Notes: generated by a model from the sequence alone, not told the origin. 64,000 bases of DNA from an uncultured Paracoccaceae bacterium (GCA_947500055.1 CANMQO010000001.1:710410-774409); one strand, 5' to 3'. Shown: positions 51,231-61,854, counted from the stretch's first letter. Program-made: numbers and translations.

Positions 51231-51275
51231 GCACGTGATGCCTGGTTTGAGTGGGCGCAGCGCCTCCCAGCCCGC

Positions 51276-51668
51276 CTATGGCGTTGCGTGTTGTGTCAGC
51301 GAAAGAATGTTCCCGCATGGGTCCTTGAACCATGCGATTTCATGGCCATCAGGGCTGGTCCACACCGCAGAGGCGTTTTGGCAGAGGTGATCAAAAGTCA
51401 GGAATGTGACACCCTTCGACACCAGATGCGCGATCTCTTTTTCGATGTTTGAGACTTCCCAGCCATGCACGGTGTGTGATGCAGGGGTAAGTTCGGTGAC
51501 GATCTGCACCCTAAATGTGTGTTCACCATCATCAAAGACCAGCGCAAATGGTGAGGTTTCACGTAACTTGAGCGCCAGAACCTCGCTGTAAAAGGCTCTT
51601 GCCTTGTCTGGATCCGTTGTCGCAACAAAGGAGATCGGTCGTCTTGGTTGTGCCAATTTGCAATTCAT
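51276..51668 (-). CDS. VOC family protein (glyoxalase-like)
   Basis: 130 residues from the ATG at 51668 (MNCKLAQPRRPISFVATTD); the longer frame to 51809 looks non-coding. DPDKARAFYSEVLALKL, SNIEKEIAHLVSKGVTF and TSPDGHEIAWFKDPCGNILSL are typical of glyoxalase/bleomycin-resistance folds. Substrate unknown. Confidence 0.85.
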   Translation of the reverse strand: MNCKLAQPRRPISFVATTDPDKARAFYSEVLALKLRETSPFALVFDDGEHTFRVQIVTELTPASHTVHGWEVSNIEKEIAHLVSKGVTFLTFDHLCQNASAVWTSPDGHEIAWFKDPCGNILSLTQHATP

Positions 51669-51946
51669 CCTGTCTTTTGCAGCGATCGGACCAAGAGCGG
51701 TTTGCCAAAGTTTCCAGGCCCTCGTGTGACACATATCTATAGGAGGTTTTGGCCGGATTGGCACCTTTGTCCCAGGGCTCACCTCACAAAGGGCGCCGGA
51801 TTCCGCCATCCTCGCACTTGATCACATCGCCTTGAGTGAGCGACATGACATGTTTGCGTTGCACATTTTGCGCCCTAAGTAGAAGATCAGTAATTGAAAG
51901 AGGCCGTATCTGGCGGCCCTCCAGAGACAGTCAAGGAGATTTGCCC

Positions 51947-53431
51947 GTGAAAGCCAAGGCAATTGTAATCCAACAAGATCAAGGTCAGGCGCGCCGCGTG
52001 ATGATGGCGCTGTTTGCGGCCATGACGCTGGCGCTTGCCCTCGTGCTGGCGCAGGCTACGACCGCCGATGCGCAGGCCAGACCGGCCACTTTTGCTGACC
52101 TGGCCGAGCAAATCAGCCCATCTGTGGTGAATATCACAACCAGCACAACCATTGCCGGACGCACAGGTCCGCAGGGCATCGTACCTGAAGGGTCCCCGTT
52201 TGAAGATTTCTTTAACGATCTGGATCGTGGTGGCCCGAATGGTGACGGCGCGCGCCGTTCTTCCGCGCTTGGCTCGGGGTTCGTGATCTCGAATGACGGA
52301 TACATCGTCACCAATAATCACGTCATCGAAGGTGCCGACGAAATCCTGATTGAGTTCTTTTCGGGTGAAGAACTGCCCGCCGAGCTGATCGGGACTGACC
52401 CCAACACCGATATCGCCGTGCTGAAGGTCGAAGCCGACGATCTGCCATTTGTTGAATTCGGTGACAGCAACGGCCCCGGCAGCCGCGTTGGCGACTGGGT
52501 GATGGCGATGGGTAACCCGCTGGGGCAGGGGTTCTCTGTCTCCGCCGGGATTGTCTCAGCCCGCAACCGGGCGCTGTCGGGCACCTATGACGACTACATC
52601 CAGACCGATGCTGCGATTAACCGCGGCAACTCGGGCGGGCCGTTGTTTAACATGGATGGCAAGGTGATTGGTGTGAACACCGCGATCCTGTCACCCAATG
52701 GCGGCTCTATCGGGATCGGTTTTGCGATGTCCTCGGCTGTTGTGATCAACGTGGTGGATCAGCTGATCGAATTTGGCGAAACCCGCCGCGGCTGGTTGGG
52801 CGTGCGTATTCAGGACGTGACGCCGGATATGGTGGATGCGATCGAGGGTCTTGATATGGCGCGCGGTGCTTTGGTCACCGATGTACCAGCCGGACCAGCC
52901 GAAGATGCTGGCATGCTGTCGGGCGACGTCATCATGGTGTTTGACGGGATCGAAATCGAAGACACCCGCGAACTTGTGCGGATCGTCGGCAATTCGCCCG
53001 TTGGCAAGGAAGTCCCGGTTGAGGTGCTGCGCGAAGGTGGCACGGAATCGTTAACCGTGGTTCTGGGCCGCCGCGAAACCTCTGAGGCGGTTGCGTTTCC
53101 GGCATCAACCGAGCAGGAGCCGGATGGCGAAGAGGCTGATGTTCTGGGGCTGACATTGTCGCAGATCACCCCCGAATTGACGGAACAGTTCGGCCTTGAT
53201 CTGGAAGAAGGGCTTGTGATCACGGGTATCAACCCGGATTCCGAAGCGGCCTCAAAAGGCCTTTTGGAAGGTGATGTGATCACCGAGGCCAATCGCAACG
53301 CGATCACGAATGTCGGCGATCTGGAAGCACAAATCGAGGCTGCGACAGAGGCTGGACGCAAATCCATCCTGCTGCTGGTGCGGCGCGGTGGCGATCCAAG
53401 GTTTGTCGCACTGGTGCTTGAAGACGAATAA
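51947..53431 (+). CDS. Do/HtrA family periplasmic serine protease (Deg type)
   Basis: 494 residues from the GTG at 51947, with AAGGAG 7 bases upstream; an in-frame ATG at 51836 lacks a ribosome site. A hydrophobic segment (MMALFAAMTLALALVLAQ) forms a signal or anchor. Catalytic triad: His in VTNNHVIEGAD, Asp in TDPNTDIAVLK, Ser in NRGNSGGPLF. Two PDZ domains follow (about residues 265-360 and 400-490). Degrades or refolds misfolded envelope proteins. Confidence 0.93.
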   Translation: MKAKAIVIQQDQGQARRVMMALFAAMTLALALVLAQATTADAQARPATFADLAEQISPSVVNITTSTTIAGRTGPQGIVPEGSPFEDFFNDLDRGGPNGDGARRSSALGSGFVISNDGYIVTNNHVIEGADEILIEFFSGEELPAELIGTDPNTDIAVLKVEADDLPFVEFGDSNGPGSRVGDWVMAMGNPLGQGFSVSAGIVSARNRALSGTYDDYIQTDAAINRGNSGGPLFNMDGKVIGVNTAILSPNGGSIGIGFAMSSAVVINVVDQLIEFGETRRGWLGVRIQDVTPDMVDAIEGLDMARGALVTDVPAGPAEDAGMLSGDVIMVFDGIEIEDTRELVRIVGNSPVGKEVPVEVLREGGTESLTVVLGRRETSEAVAFPASTEQEPDGEEADVLGLTLSQITPELTEQFGLDLEEGLVITGINPDSEAASKGLLEGDVITEANRNAITNVGDLEAQIEAATEAGRKSILLLVRRGGDPRFVALVLEDE

Positions 53432-53454
53432 CTCATCAAATATGTGAACCGGAG

Positions 53455-53483
53455 CAGGCCGCATCTGCGGCCTGTTTCATTTC
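53455..53483 (+). terminator. Likely terminator after the Deg protease gene
   Basis: CAGGCCGCA pairs with TGCGGCCTG across a TC loop, followed by a T-rich tail (TTTCATTT). It begins 24 bases after the stop. Confidence 0.65.
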
Positions 53484-53520
53484 CAGAACAGGTATTTGCC
53501 GGAATTTTGGCGGAGGGTGA

Positions 53521-53933
<413 letters not shown>

Positions 53934-53934
<1 letters not shown>

Positions 53935-54776
53935 TGCGCGCCGGGCTTCTTGCCCTTTTGTCCCTGCTAGTGCCATCAACGGTGTTGGCTTGCCGCGCGC
54001 CGCCACATACCTATTCTGATTTCAGCCGGGCATCTTATGTCGGTTTGCCTGCATGTGAAGAGCAAGGGGATGGCTATTGCCCTGATATACCCGGGGTGAC
54101 TGCAGCATGGTATGCAGCCCCGACGGACCGTTATCAACATGGCATCCTAGGTGATGCCATCGAAGGTGGTCGTTTGCATGCCTATATCACTCCGACAGAC
54201 AATCATAACGTGATCAGCAGCTGTGGTGACAAATCCATCACGCTGGATGCCGCCCATGTTTTTGAGGATACCAAACCCCGGTTGGTTGATGTCGATGGTG
54301 ATGGTCGGCAAGAAATCGTCACTGTCAGATCGCATCGGGACAAGGGTGCGCAACTGGCGATTTACGCCGATATTCCCCAAAGGGAAAAACTGACACTCAT
54401 TGCCAGCACCCCCTATATCGGCCAGCGCAATCGTTGGTTGGCCCCGATCGGTGCCGCCGATCTGGATGGCGATGGCCATATCGAAATTGCCTATATTGAT
54501 CGCCCCCATCTAGCCAAGACCTTGCGGGTCTGGCGGTTCAAGGGTGGGGCGCTGACCGAAATCGCCGCCGCCTCTGGCCTCACCAATCACCGGATTGGCG
54601 AGCGCGACATCGCAGGAGGTATCCGTGATTGCGGCAATGGGCCGGAAATGATCACCGCCACCGCCGACTGGTCGCGCATCGTGGCTGTCCGACTGGTGGA
54701 TGGGGCGCTTCAGGCGCAGGCCGTCGGGCCGCATGAAGGGCGCAACTCTTTCGCCGCCGCACTTAACTGCCAATGA
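53934..54776 (+). CDS. Exported FG-GAP/VCBS repeat protein
   Basis: 280 residues from the ATG at 53934. Signal peptide MRAGLLALLSLLVPSTVLA. FG-GAP-type calcium-loop repeats appear as VDVDGDGRQEIVTV and ADLDGDGHIEIAYID, suggesting a partial beta-propeller. Co-translated with the ferredoxin gene. Its 3' end overlaps convergent cobS by 14 bases. Function unknown. Confidence 0.8.
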
Positions 54777-55539
54777 TCGTTAGCAACCCCAGCAGTACCG
54801 CAATCTCTGTTACCTGCTGGGTGGCCCCCAGAATGTCGCCGGTCTGACCACCGATTTTGGCCCGCGCCAGCCCGATGCAAAGAACTGTTGCCAATCCTGC
54901 CGCCAGCGTGATCACCAATCCCCACCATCCCCAGAACAGGATTGCCGCGACCAGCGCGATGATTGCCGCGATACCAGCGGATTTCGCTGTTGGGCGCCCC
55001 ACAGATTGGCTGAGCCCATCCGCGCGCGCATGGGGGAGCATCGCCATCAGGGCCGTCATGCTGGCCCGGCTGAGGATCGCCGCGGTGATCAATCCGGGCC
55101 AATGAAGGCCCGATACCACCAAACCGCCCAACGCTGTCCAGCGCAGCAGGAAAGACAGGACCAGCGCGGCGACACCGTAAACCCCGATATGGCTGTCTTT
55201 CATGATCGCTAACCGCCGGGCGGGATCCCAGCCGCCCCACAAACCGTCCGCGCTGTCGGCCAGCCCATCCTCGTGCATTGCGCCGGTGATGATCACTAGG
55301 GTCGCCAAGGCCAATACCGCCGCAATTGCCGCAGGCAGCCCCAGCCCGGTCGCAACACTGGCTACGCAAGCAGCAATCGCCCCGATGATCATCCCTGCAA
55401 CCGGATAGGCCCAGGCGGCCGCAGCCCCGCGCGCCGTTGCGCTTTCCGCATCCACCGGCACGGGCAAACGGCTGAGCAATCCCAGTGCTGCGGGGATGTC
55501 TTGCAGCAAGATTAACGGTGCTTTGTCGCGGTTGGGCAA
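54763..55539 (-). CDS. cobS: Adenosylcobinamide-GDP ribazoletransferase
   Basis: About 258 residues. The start is uncertain: the open frame runs to 55686 into cobT, so I suggest the TTG at 55539, which has AAAGGA upstream. Motifs ALGLLSRLPVP, HEDGLADSADGLWGGWD and RRLAIMKDSHIGVYGV are typical CobS. Catalyses the last joining step of cobalamin synthesis with alpha-ribazole. Divergent from cobT, its pathway partner. Confidence 0.9.
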   Translation of the reverse strand: MPNRDKAPLILLQDIPAALGLLSRLPVPVDAESATARGAAAAWAYPVAGMIIGAIAACVASVATGLGLPAAIAAVLALATLVIITGAMHEDGLADSADGLWGGWDPARRLAIMKDSHIGVYGVAALVLSFLLRWTALGGLVVSGLHWPGLITAAILSRASMTALMAMLPHARADGLSQSVGRPTAKSAGIAAIIALVAAILFWGWWGLVITLAAGLATVLCIGLARAKIGGQTGDILGATQQVTEIAVLLGLLTIIGS

Positions 55540-55615
55540 TGGGACGTCCTTTGTCGTCTTTTCAATCGTTCCCTGATCGTTAGACAGGTGCAAAGCTTTC
55601 TGCAACGAGGACCTG

Positions 55616-56626
55616 ATGTCTGCACCTTTTACGACCCTTGCCGAATTCCGCACAACACTTGCCCAGGCTCCGGAACCGGACGCCACCGCCCTAACCGGGG
55701 CGCAGGACCGGAACGGTCAATTGACAAAGCCCCCAGGCGCATTGGGGCGGCTTGAGGATCTGGCGATCTGGTACGCGGGCTGGCGCGGCAATCCGCGCCC
55801 CGCGATCAACGCCCCGCAGGTTATTGTTTTTGCGGGAAATCATGGCGTTTGCGCGCAGGGTATCTCCGCCTTTCCAGCGGAAGTGACAGCCCAGATGGTT
55901 GCGAATTTCGAACATGGCGGGGCGGCGATCAACCAGTTGTCGCAAGCCTTTGGCGCGAAAATGGACGTGCATGCCTTGTCGCTGGACAAACCCACCGCCG
56001 ATTTCACCCAAGCCCCGGCGATGAGCGAGGCAGAGGTGATTGCGGCCCTGCAAACCGGTTGGGATGCCGTTGATCCGGAGGCCGACCTGCTGGTGACCGG
56101 CGAGATGGGCATAGGAAACACGACCTCTGCGGCGGCCATTGCCAACGCGCTTTACGGCGGGCAGGCCAGCGATTGGACCGGGCGGGGGACTGGGGTCGAT
56201 GATGCGGGGCTGTCGCGCAAGACGGAGGTTGTGGCCAAGGCAGTCGCCCTGCATGGCAGCGATGATCCGCTTGAGGTGCTGCGCTGTCTTGGTGGCCGCG
56301 AATTGGCGGCCATGGCGGGCGCTATTGCTGCGGCACGGGCCCACCGCATTCCGGTCATACTGGATGGGTTTATCTGTTCAGCGGCCGCCGCTGTTCTGGC
56401 CGTGGCGCAGAATGGTGCGCTTGATCATACGGTTGCGGGGCATCTGAGCGCGGAGGGCGCGCATCAAAAGCTGCTTGATGCGATGGGTAAGACACCGCTG
56501 CTTGATCTGGGGTTACGTTTGGGCGAAGGGTCCGGTGCGGCGCTGGCCATTGCTGTGCTGAAAGGTGCGGTCGCTTGTCATTCCGGCATGGCCACCTTTG
56601 CCGAGGCCGGGGTCAGCGACGCCTGA
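55616..56626 (+). CDS. cobT: Nicotinate-nucleotide--dimethylbenzimidazole phosphoribosyltransferase
   Basis: 336 residues from the ATG at 55616, with GAGG 5 bases upstream. [50 protein letters not shown] and the C-terminal [11 protein letters not shown] segments are standard CobT. Makes alpha-ribazole phosphate, which CobS uses after dephosphorylation. Confidence 0.95.
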   Translation: MSAPFTTLAEFRTTLAQAPEPDATALTGAQDRNGQLTKPPGALGRLEDLAIWYAGWRGNPRPAINAPQVIVFAGNHGVCAQGISAFPAEVTAQMVANFEHGGAAINQLSQAFGAKMDVHALSLDKPTADFTQAPAMSEAEVIAALQTGWDAVDPEADLLVTGEMGIGNTTSAAAIANALYGGQASDWTGRGTGVDDAGLSRKTEVVAKAVALHGSDDPLEVLRCLGGRELAAMAGAIAAARAHRIPVILDGFICSAAAAVLAVAQNGALDHTVAGHLSAEGAHQKLLDAMGKTPLLDLGLRLGEGSGAALAIAVLKGAVACHSGMATFAEAGVSDA

Positions 56627-56641
56627 CAGCCCAGCGTTGCG

Positions 56642-56711
56642 CCTGTCCCGGACTTGATCCGGGACCTCAACCTGAACCCACGCGGAGGTCCCGGGTCAAG
56701 CCCGGGACAGG
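56642..56711. repeat. 70-bp palindromic repeat element between cobT and the Kef-type gene
   Basis: Two 27-base arms (56642-56668 and 56685-56711) are reverse complements except for one mismatch and one G-T pair, around a 16-base loop. The arms start with CCTGTCCCGG and contain CTTGA flanked by CCGGG blocks. This composition recalls dispersed palindromic repeats of alphaproteobacteria. It lies between convergent genes and may work as a terminator. Confidence 0.8.
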
Positions 56712-56712
56712 G

Positions 56713-58584
56713 TCACTTTGCCTTGCTCTCATTCGCTTGCTGGCGGGTGGCCAGTGCCGTTTCCAGATCATTATCCAGCGCCTTGGCCAGTTTGACATAT
56801 TCCGGCACGTCAGCGACCGGCACACCGGGTTGCCACAGTTCTGCCAGTTCGCGCAGGGCTTTTCGGTCATGTTGATAGAATGTCTGTTCAGCCTCTGCTG
56901 CCTCGAACTCTGTCAGGCCGAGATTTTCCAACGCGTAGCGCCCGGCGCGCAATGAGCTGTCAAACATCTCTCGGGTGATGTCATTCGCGCCAGCGGCGTT
57001 GAGTTCGTAAACATGTACCCGGTCGCGCGCCCGCGCGATGATGTGCAGGTCAGGGCGGGCCTTGCGGGCATAGCTTACCAATTTGACCGCTGATGCCTTG
57101 TCGTCAATGGCAACGACTAGCACTTTGGCATCCTCCAGCCCTGCGGCATTCAACAAATCGGGGCGTGTCGGATCGCCAAAGAAACCGCGAAAGCCGAATT
57201 TGCGCATGGTCTGGACTGCGGCGAGATTGCTGTCGATGATCACGGTGGAAAACCCCGCACTTTGCACCAGCCGGTTCACGATTTGCCCGAACCGTCCGAT
57301 GCCCGCGATAATCACGGTGCCCTGTTCGTCAACTTCGTCATGTTCGACATCGTCATGATCTGTCATGCGGCGGCTGACCAGTTCGTAAACGATGAACAAA
57401 AGCGGGGTGATCAACATTGACATGGCAATGACCAGCAGCACCTCATTGGCCAGACCGTCGCTGAGCACACCTTGTTGCAGGGAAAAGGACACGAGGACAA
57501 AGCCGAATTCGCCCGCCTGTGCCAGGCCCAGCGTAAAGAGCCAGCGGTCTTTGCCGCGGACGTTGAATATCAGCGACAGCACATAAAGGATCGCCCCTTT
57601 GATCAGCATCACCCCGGCAGCCAAAAGCAGGATATTTGCCGGCTCCCGAAACAGCAGGGCAAAATTGATCCCGGCCCCGACGGTGATAAAGAACAACCCA
57701 AGCAGCAGGCCTTTGAATGGTGCGAGATCGCTTTCCAATTCGTGCCGGAATTCGGAGTTGGCCAGAACGACGCCCGCCAGAAATGTCCCCAGGGCAGGTG
57801 ACAGACCCACCATGGTCATCAAAACTGCGATCGACACCACGATCAACAGGGCAAGAGCGGTATACATCTCGCGCAGGCGGGCGTGGTGAATATAGCGAAA
57901 CACCGGGCGGGTCAGGAATGTGCCGGTCAGAACCACCATGGCCACCGCCCCAAGGGTGACCAGCGTCAGACCCCAGCCGGGCAGGTCGGCCACAAGGCTC
58001 ATCGTGGCGTGATCATCGACATGATCGATGGCCCTTTGCAGTGATCCGTCGGGATTCATGGTCAGCACAGCGGGCACGGCAAGAAGCGGCAGAATAGCCA
58101 GCATCGGGATTACAGCGATATCCTGGGTCAGTAGAACCGAGAAGGTTGCACGCCCGCCGCTGGTGGGCATCAATCCTTTTTCTGTGAGTGTTTGCAGAAC
58201 GATAGCCGTCGAAGATAGTGCAAAAATCATGCCGATTGCCAGCGAAATGGACCAATTGTAGCCCAGCAACATGCCGCCCCCCATGATTGCGGCAGTGGTC
58301 ACAACAACCTGCAATCCGCCCAGGCCGATCAGTCGGTGCCGCATGTCCCACAAGGTACGTGGCTCCAGCTCCAGCCCGATCAGGAACAACATTACGACCA
58401 CACCGAATTCGGCAAAATGCTGCAAATCCTTTGCTTCGGTTCCGACAAGGCCGGTGACGGGGCCGATGATGATCCCGGCGAGCAGATATCCCAGGACAGA
58501 CCCAAGCCCCAGCCGCGCGGCCATTGGAACGGCGATCACGGCCGCACCAAGATAAATCGTGGCCTGAAAAAGGAATGATTCCAT
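56713..58584 (-). CDS. Kef-type cation:proton antiporter (CPA2) with RCK domain
   Basis: 623 residues. About 12 membrane segments (residues 1-390, with GYLLAGIIIGPVTGLVG), then a TrkA_N/RCK domain (VIIAGIGRFGQIVNRLVQSAGF, VVAIDDKASAVKLV) and a charged tail of about 70 residues. Related to KefB/KefC glutathione-gated potassium efflux, though no ancillary KefF/KefG is adjacent. Inner membrane. Confidence 0.9.
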   Translation of the reverse strand: MESFLFQATIYLGAAVIAVPMAARLGLGSVLGYLLAGIIIGPVTGLVGTEAKDLQHFAEFGVVVMLFLIGLELEPRTLWDMRHRLIGLGGLQVVVTTAAIMGGGMLLGYNWSISLAIGMIFALSSTAIVLQTLTEKGLMPTSGGRATFSVLLTQDIAVIPMLAILPLLAVPAVLTMNPDGSLQRAIDHVDDHATMSLVADLPGWGLTLVTLGAVAMVVLTGTFLTRPVFRYIHHARLREMYTALALLIVVSIAVLMTMVGLSPALGTFLAGVVLANSEFRHELESDLAPFKGLLLGLFFITVGAGINFALLFREPANILLLAAGVMLIKGAILYVLSLIFNVRGKDRWLFTLGLAQAGEFGFVLVSFSLQQGVLSDGLANEVLLVIAMSMLITPLLFIVYELVSRRMTDHDDVEHDEVDEQGTVIIAGIGRFGQIVNRLVQSAGFSTVIIDSNLAAVQTMRKFGFRGFFGDPTRPDLLNAAGLEDAKVLVVAIDDKASAVKLVSYARKARPDLHIIARARDRVHVYELNAAGANDITREMFDSSLRAGRYALENLGLTEFEAAEAEQTFYQHDRKALRELAELWQPGVPVADVPEYVKLAKALDNDLETALATRQQANESKAK

Positions 58585-58714
58585 TGATATTTACTCGGGG
58601 GATTGGGGTGGAGGGCGGATTGGGGCCAGTCTAGCCTGCCAATGGTTATTTAAAAGGGAGCAATGCGGCATTTTTGTCAGAGCCATCGACAAAACTGTGA
58701 CCTAGGGTGCCCAT

Positions 58715-59911
58715 ATGTCGAACCGCCCGATCTCTAACACGCTGCGCCGGTTGCTGGTCGCCCAAGTTCCGGCCGATTTTGCAGATTGGCTTGATTTTGT
58801 CGCCATTGGCGCATTGCTGGTCTATGTCTGGTCGGTTGATCCATTTGTCTTTGCTATCCTTGCCGTCAGCATGGGCTTGCCCTACCTGATTGTCGGACCT
58901 ATCGCAGGTGTCGTCGTTGATAAATCGGGGATCAGACAAATTCTGATTATCAGCAATATTGGCCGGGCCATCGCCACATTCGCCCTCGTTCTCGCACCCA
59001 ATTGGCAGATATTGATGCTGGTTATTGCCCTGCGCGCTTCAGTCGATACGTTCTTTACGCCTGCCAAGCAAAGTGCCATTCAAGCATTGACCGCGAAGGA
59101 AGACCGGATGCGCATCAACGGCATCAGTTACGCGATCAATCAAGCCTCCAAGATCGTCGCACCCGCCCTTGGCGGCGGCTTGCTGATCTGGTTCACGCCG
59201 CAAAACATATTCGCCATGAACGCGCTTGTTTCGATCGTTGCAGCGGTATTGCTTTGGCGACTGCCAGTGATCGCACGGCAAGAGGAGAAGGCCAGTGAGG
59301 CAATCAGTCTTTGGCAGAATTTGCGCGCGGGTATGGATGTGGTGCGCGAAACACCGATCCTGCGATCAGCGTTATTCATGATGGGCGCGGGTTATTTCGC
59401 GATGTTCTTTTACGATACGCTGATTGCGCCGCTCACGCGCGATCTGGGGTTTTCCCAGACCATTCTGGGTCTGTCGTTGGCGGCTGTGGGGGCAGGCGGT
59501 GTGATTGGTGCCTTGCCGCTTGGCACCGGGCGCGCGGATAACCGGCCCTTTGTCCTTGTCGCTATCGGTTCAGGTCTCGCGGCGCTGATCATCATCTTTA
59601 TTGGCGCCTGTGAGGCGGCGGATTTGCCGCTGCGTCAAACTATCTTCATCGTACTTTTCGGCGTGCTGGGGTTTTGTACTGCGATGACGGTTGTGCCTTA
59701 TCGCACGGTGATCCAGAGCAATGTGAGCAGTGCCCGTATCGGGCGGGTGACCGCCCTAAGCGAAGCGCTGAACACCATTGCCCTGCTGACCGCCCCTTTT
59801 GTCGGGGCTGCCATCGCGTCAGCCTTTTCGATTGGAGCCGCATTTATCTGCGGCGGCGGTGTGATGCTTCTTGTCACGCTCCGTGCCGTTCAGTTACGCA
59901 AGCTCCGCTAA
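58715..59911 (+). CDS. MFS transporter (exporter-like)
   Basis: 398 residues, about 12 membrane segments. VGPIAGVVVDKSGIRQIL is the loop 2-3 motif; the RASVDTFFTPAKQSAIQAL segment is seen in the MFS_3 (enterobactin-exporter-like) subgroup. Substrate unknown. Its stop overlaps the stop of the convergent Lrp gene by 4 bases. Confidence 0.85.
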   Translation: MSNRPISNTLRRLLVAQVPADFADWLDFVAIGALLVYVWSVDPFVFAILAVSMGLPYLIVGPIAGVVVDKSGIRQILIISNIGRAIATFALVLAPNWQILMLVIALRASVDTFFTPAKQSAIQALTAKEDRMRINGISYAINQASKIVAPALGGGLLIWFTPQNIFAMNALVSIVAAVLLWRLPVIARQEEKASEAISLWQNLRAGMDVVRETPILRSALFMMGAGYFAMFFYDTLIAPLTRDLGFSQTILGLSLAAVGAGGVIGALPLGTGRADNRPFVLVAIGSGLAALIIIFIGACEAADLPLRQTIFIVLFGVLGFCTAMTVVPYRTVIQSNVSSARIGRVTALSEALNTIALLTAPFVGAAIASAFSIGAAFICGGGVMLLVTLRAVQLRKLR

Positions 59912-60366
59912 ACTGGCAGAGGGGCGTCCGATTTCACCCTTTCCATCACGATCTGACTTTGTACACGGCTGACCGCCGGATGTGGCAGCAACACCTGTTG
60001 CACCAGATTATTGAGGGCAGTCAGATCGGCACAATAAATACGCAGCAGATAATCGGCCTCTCCGGTCAGGGTCCAGGCGCCAACAACTTCGGGCCGGGTC
60101 CGGGTCAGGCGCACGAAATCACGCGCGTTCTCTTCGGTATGCGTGGCCATTACGATCTGAATAAACGCTTCGACCGTCAGTCCGACCTTTTCTGGGGACA
60201 GATGGGCCCGGTAAGCTGCGATATATCCTTCCGTTTCTAACCGTTGCCGCCGCCGTCCCGCCTGTGACGCGGACATATGCAGGGCATCGCCCAATTCCTG
60301 CGCGGTCTGGGTTGAATCGCGTTGTAATGCCGCAAGTAATCGCAGGTCAGAGGGGTCAAGTTGCAT
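59908..60366 (-). CDS. Lrp/AsnC family transcriptional regulator
   Basis: 152 residues from the ATG at 60366 (MQLDPSDLRLLAALQRDS); a frame running further upstream is against hppD and not coding. N-terminal helix-turn-helix TAQELGDALHMSASQAGRRRQRLE, C-terminal RAM domain with WTLTGEADYLLRIYC. Divergent from hppD, 132 bases between starts, which makes it a likely regulator of tyrosine catabolism. Confidence 0.9.
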   Translation of the reverse strand: MQLDPSDLRLLAALQRDSTQTAQELGDALHMSASQAGRRRQRLETEGYIAAYRAHLSPEKVGLTVEAFIQIVMATHTEENARDFVRLTRTRPEVVGAWTLTGEADYLLRIYCADLTALNNLVQQVLLPHPAVSRVQSQIVMERVKSDAPLPV

Positions 60367-60396
60367 GCGCGTTCTCCGCAGGAATTGTAGATACCA

Positions 60397-60411
60397 TGCG
60401 CAAATCTCGCA
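60397..60411. promoter_or_regulatory. TGCG-N7-CGCA palindrome, possible Lrp-family operator
   Basis: TGCG and CGCA flank an AT-rich 7-base centre in the gap between the Lrp gene and hppD. A 15-base palindrome with AT-rich centre is the usual form of Lrp/AsnC sites. AATTGT and ACAATT elements lie nearby but are centred differently. Confidence 0.4.
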
Positions 60412-60498
60412 CAATTTTCGATGATTGACCACCAGCTTGCCTGAATTACCCACGGGAACCGGGTTACACTGACGCAGACGCGAACAGGAGAATGACCC

Positions 60499-61593
60499 AT
60501 GGGACCTTTCCCACATGACGCCCCCAAAGCCACAATCACCGCAGAAAACCCTGCTGGCACGGACGGGTTTGAATTCGTTGAATTCGCCCATCCAGAGCCG
60601 CAGACACTGCGCGATCTGTTCAGCAAAATGGGCTACACCCATACCGCCACGCATAAGACCAAGGATATCGAACTTTGGCAGCAAGGCGACATCACCTATA
60701 TCATCAACAACGAAGCAGGCAGCCACGCCCGCGATTTTGTTGAGGAGCATGGCCCCTGCGCGCCATCCATGGGCTGGCGTGTTGTTGATGCCCAGCATGC
60801 GTTTGATCATGCGGTTAGCAAGGGTGCGACCCCTTATGAGGGTGCCGGCAAGACAATGGACGTGCCCGCAATTGTTGGTATCGGCGGCAGCCTGATCTAC
60901 TTCATTGACCAGTATTACGAGGCAAACCCCTATAACGACGAATTCAACTGGGTGTCCAAGGCCCACCCGATCGGTGTTGGCTTCCACTACCTCGATCATC
61001 TGACCCACAACGTCCACAAGGGGAATATGGATGTCTGGTTCAAGTTCTATGGCGATCTGTTCAACTTCAAGGAAATCCGGTTCTTTGACATTGAAGGCAA
61101 GTTTACCGGGCTTCTGTCACGTGCGCTGACCTCGCCTTGCGGTCGCATCCGCATTCCGATCAATGAGGATCGGGGCGAGACAGGTCAGATCGTCGAATAC
61201 CTCAAGCGCTATAAGGGCGAAGGCATCCAGCACATCGCGGTCGGCGCGCATGATATCTATGAGGCGACCGATGAGATTGCCGAACGTGGCATCAAGTTCA
61301 TGCCCAAACCGCCGAGCTCCTATTACGACCTGAGCAAGACACGGGTCGTTGACCATGACGAACCCCGCGACCGTATGGAGAAACACGGCATCCTGATTGA
61401 TGGCGAGGGCGTTGTGGATGGCGGTGAAACGCGCATCCTGTTGCAGATATTCAGCAAGACCGTCATTGGTCCGATCTTCTTTGAGTTCATCCAACGCAAA
61501 GGCGATGACGGCTTTGGCGAAGGTAACTTCAAGGCGCTGTTTGAAAGCATCGAGGCGGATCAGATCGCCCGTGGCGTGCTGGAAACCAGCTAG
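60499..61593 (+). CDS. hppD: 4-hydroxyphenylpyruvate dioxygenase
   Basis: 364 residues. Converts 4-hydroxyphenylpyruvate to homogentisate in tyrosine breakdown. Two VOC domains with the iron ligands His (YLDHLTHNVH), His (GIQHIAVG) and Glu (PIFFEFIQRKG). Start at 60499 with CAGGAG 8 bases upstream. The TAG stop consists of TA flanking the MITE plus its first base. Confidence 0.96.
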   Translation: MGPFPHDAPKATITAENPAGTDGFEFVEFAHPEPQTLRDLFSKMGYTHTATHKTKDIELWQQGDITYIINNEAGSHARDFVEEHGPCAPSMGWRVVDAQHAFDHAVSKGATPYEGAGKTMDVPAIVGIGGSLIYFIDQYYEANPYNDEFNWVSKAHPIGVGFHYLDHLTHNVHKGNMDVWFKFYGDLFNFKEIRFFDIEGKFTGLLSRALTSPCGRIRIPINEDRGETGQIVEYLKRYKGEGIQHIAVGAHDIYEATDEIAERGIKFMPKPPSSYYDLSKTRVVDHDEPRDRMEKHGILIDGEGVVDGGETRILLQIFSKTVIGPIFFEFIQRKGDDGFGEGNFKALFESIEADQIARGVLETS

Positions 61594-61853
61594 GGTCAGG
61601 ACCCATTAATTTGACATCGTTGGCGTCAAAACCGCGAAATATCAGGGGTTTGAGACATGCAGAGAATAACGGGTTATTCGCAAGTGGCTCATGCCGCTGA
61701 GATGAAGCGGTTTTGTCGTCCTGCGGATTCGACGGATTTACAGCGTGAGCTGCGTTGCAACTGCTTGAAATTCAACCAGAGTTCCTGCGCAGATGCGCCT
61801 TGTCACGCAGGAAATCTGTCGAACCAACGGTGTTAAATTAATGGGTCCTGACC

Positions 61854-61854
<1 letters not shown>
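61593..61854. mobile_element. Non-autonomous MITE-like element, 262 bp, TA-flanked
   Basis: Terminal inverted repeats of 31 bases (61593-61623 and 61824-61854) match with 2 differences; the ends read GGGTCAGGACCCATTAATTT inward. Flanking TA at 61591-61592 and 61855-61856 is consistent with a TA target duplication as made by IS630/Tc1-mariner and some IS5-group transposases. The interior carries no transposase frame, so it would depend on an enzyme elsewhere. Confidence 0.82.

Noticed and set aside
60367..61017. N-terminal extension of the Lrp regulator
   Set aside because: It runs antisense through hppD; the ATG at 60366 gives a normal 152-residue Lrp protein.
61624..61823. Transposase gene inside the TA-flanked element
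   Set aside because: All frames of the roughly 200-base interior are interrupted and none shows a transposase motif.
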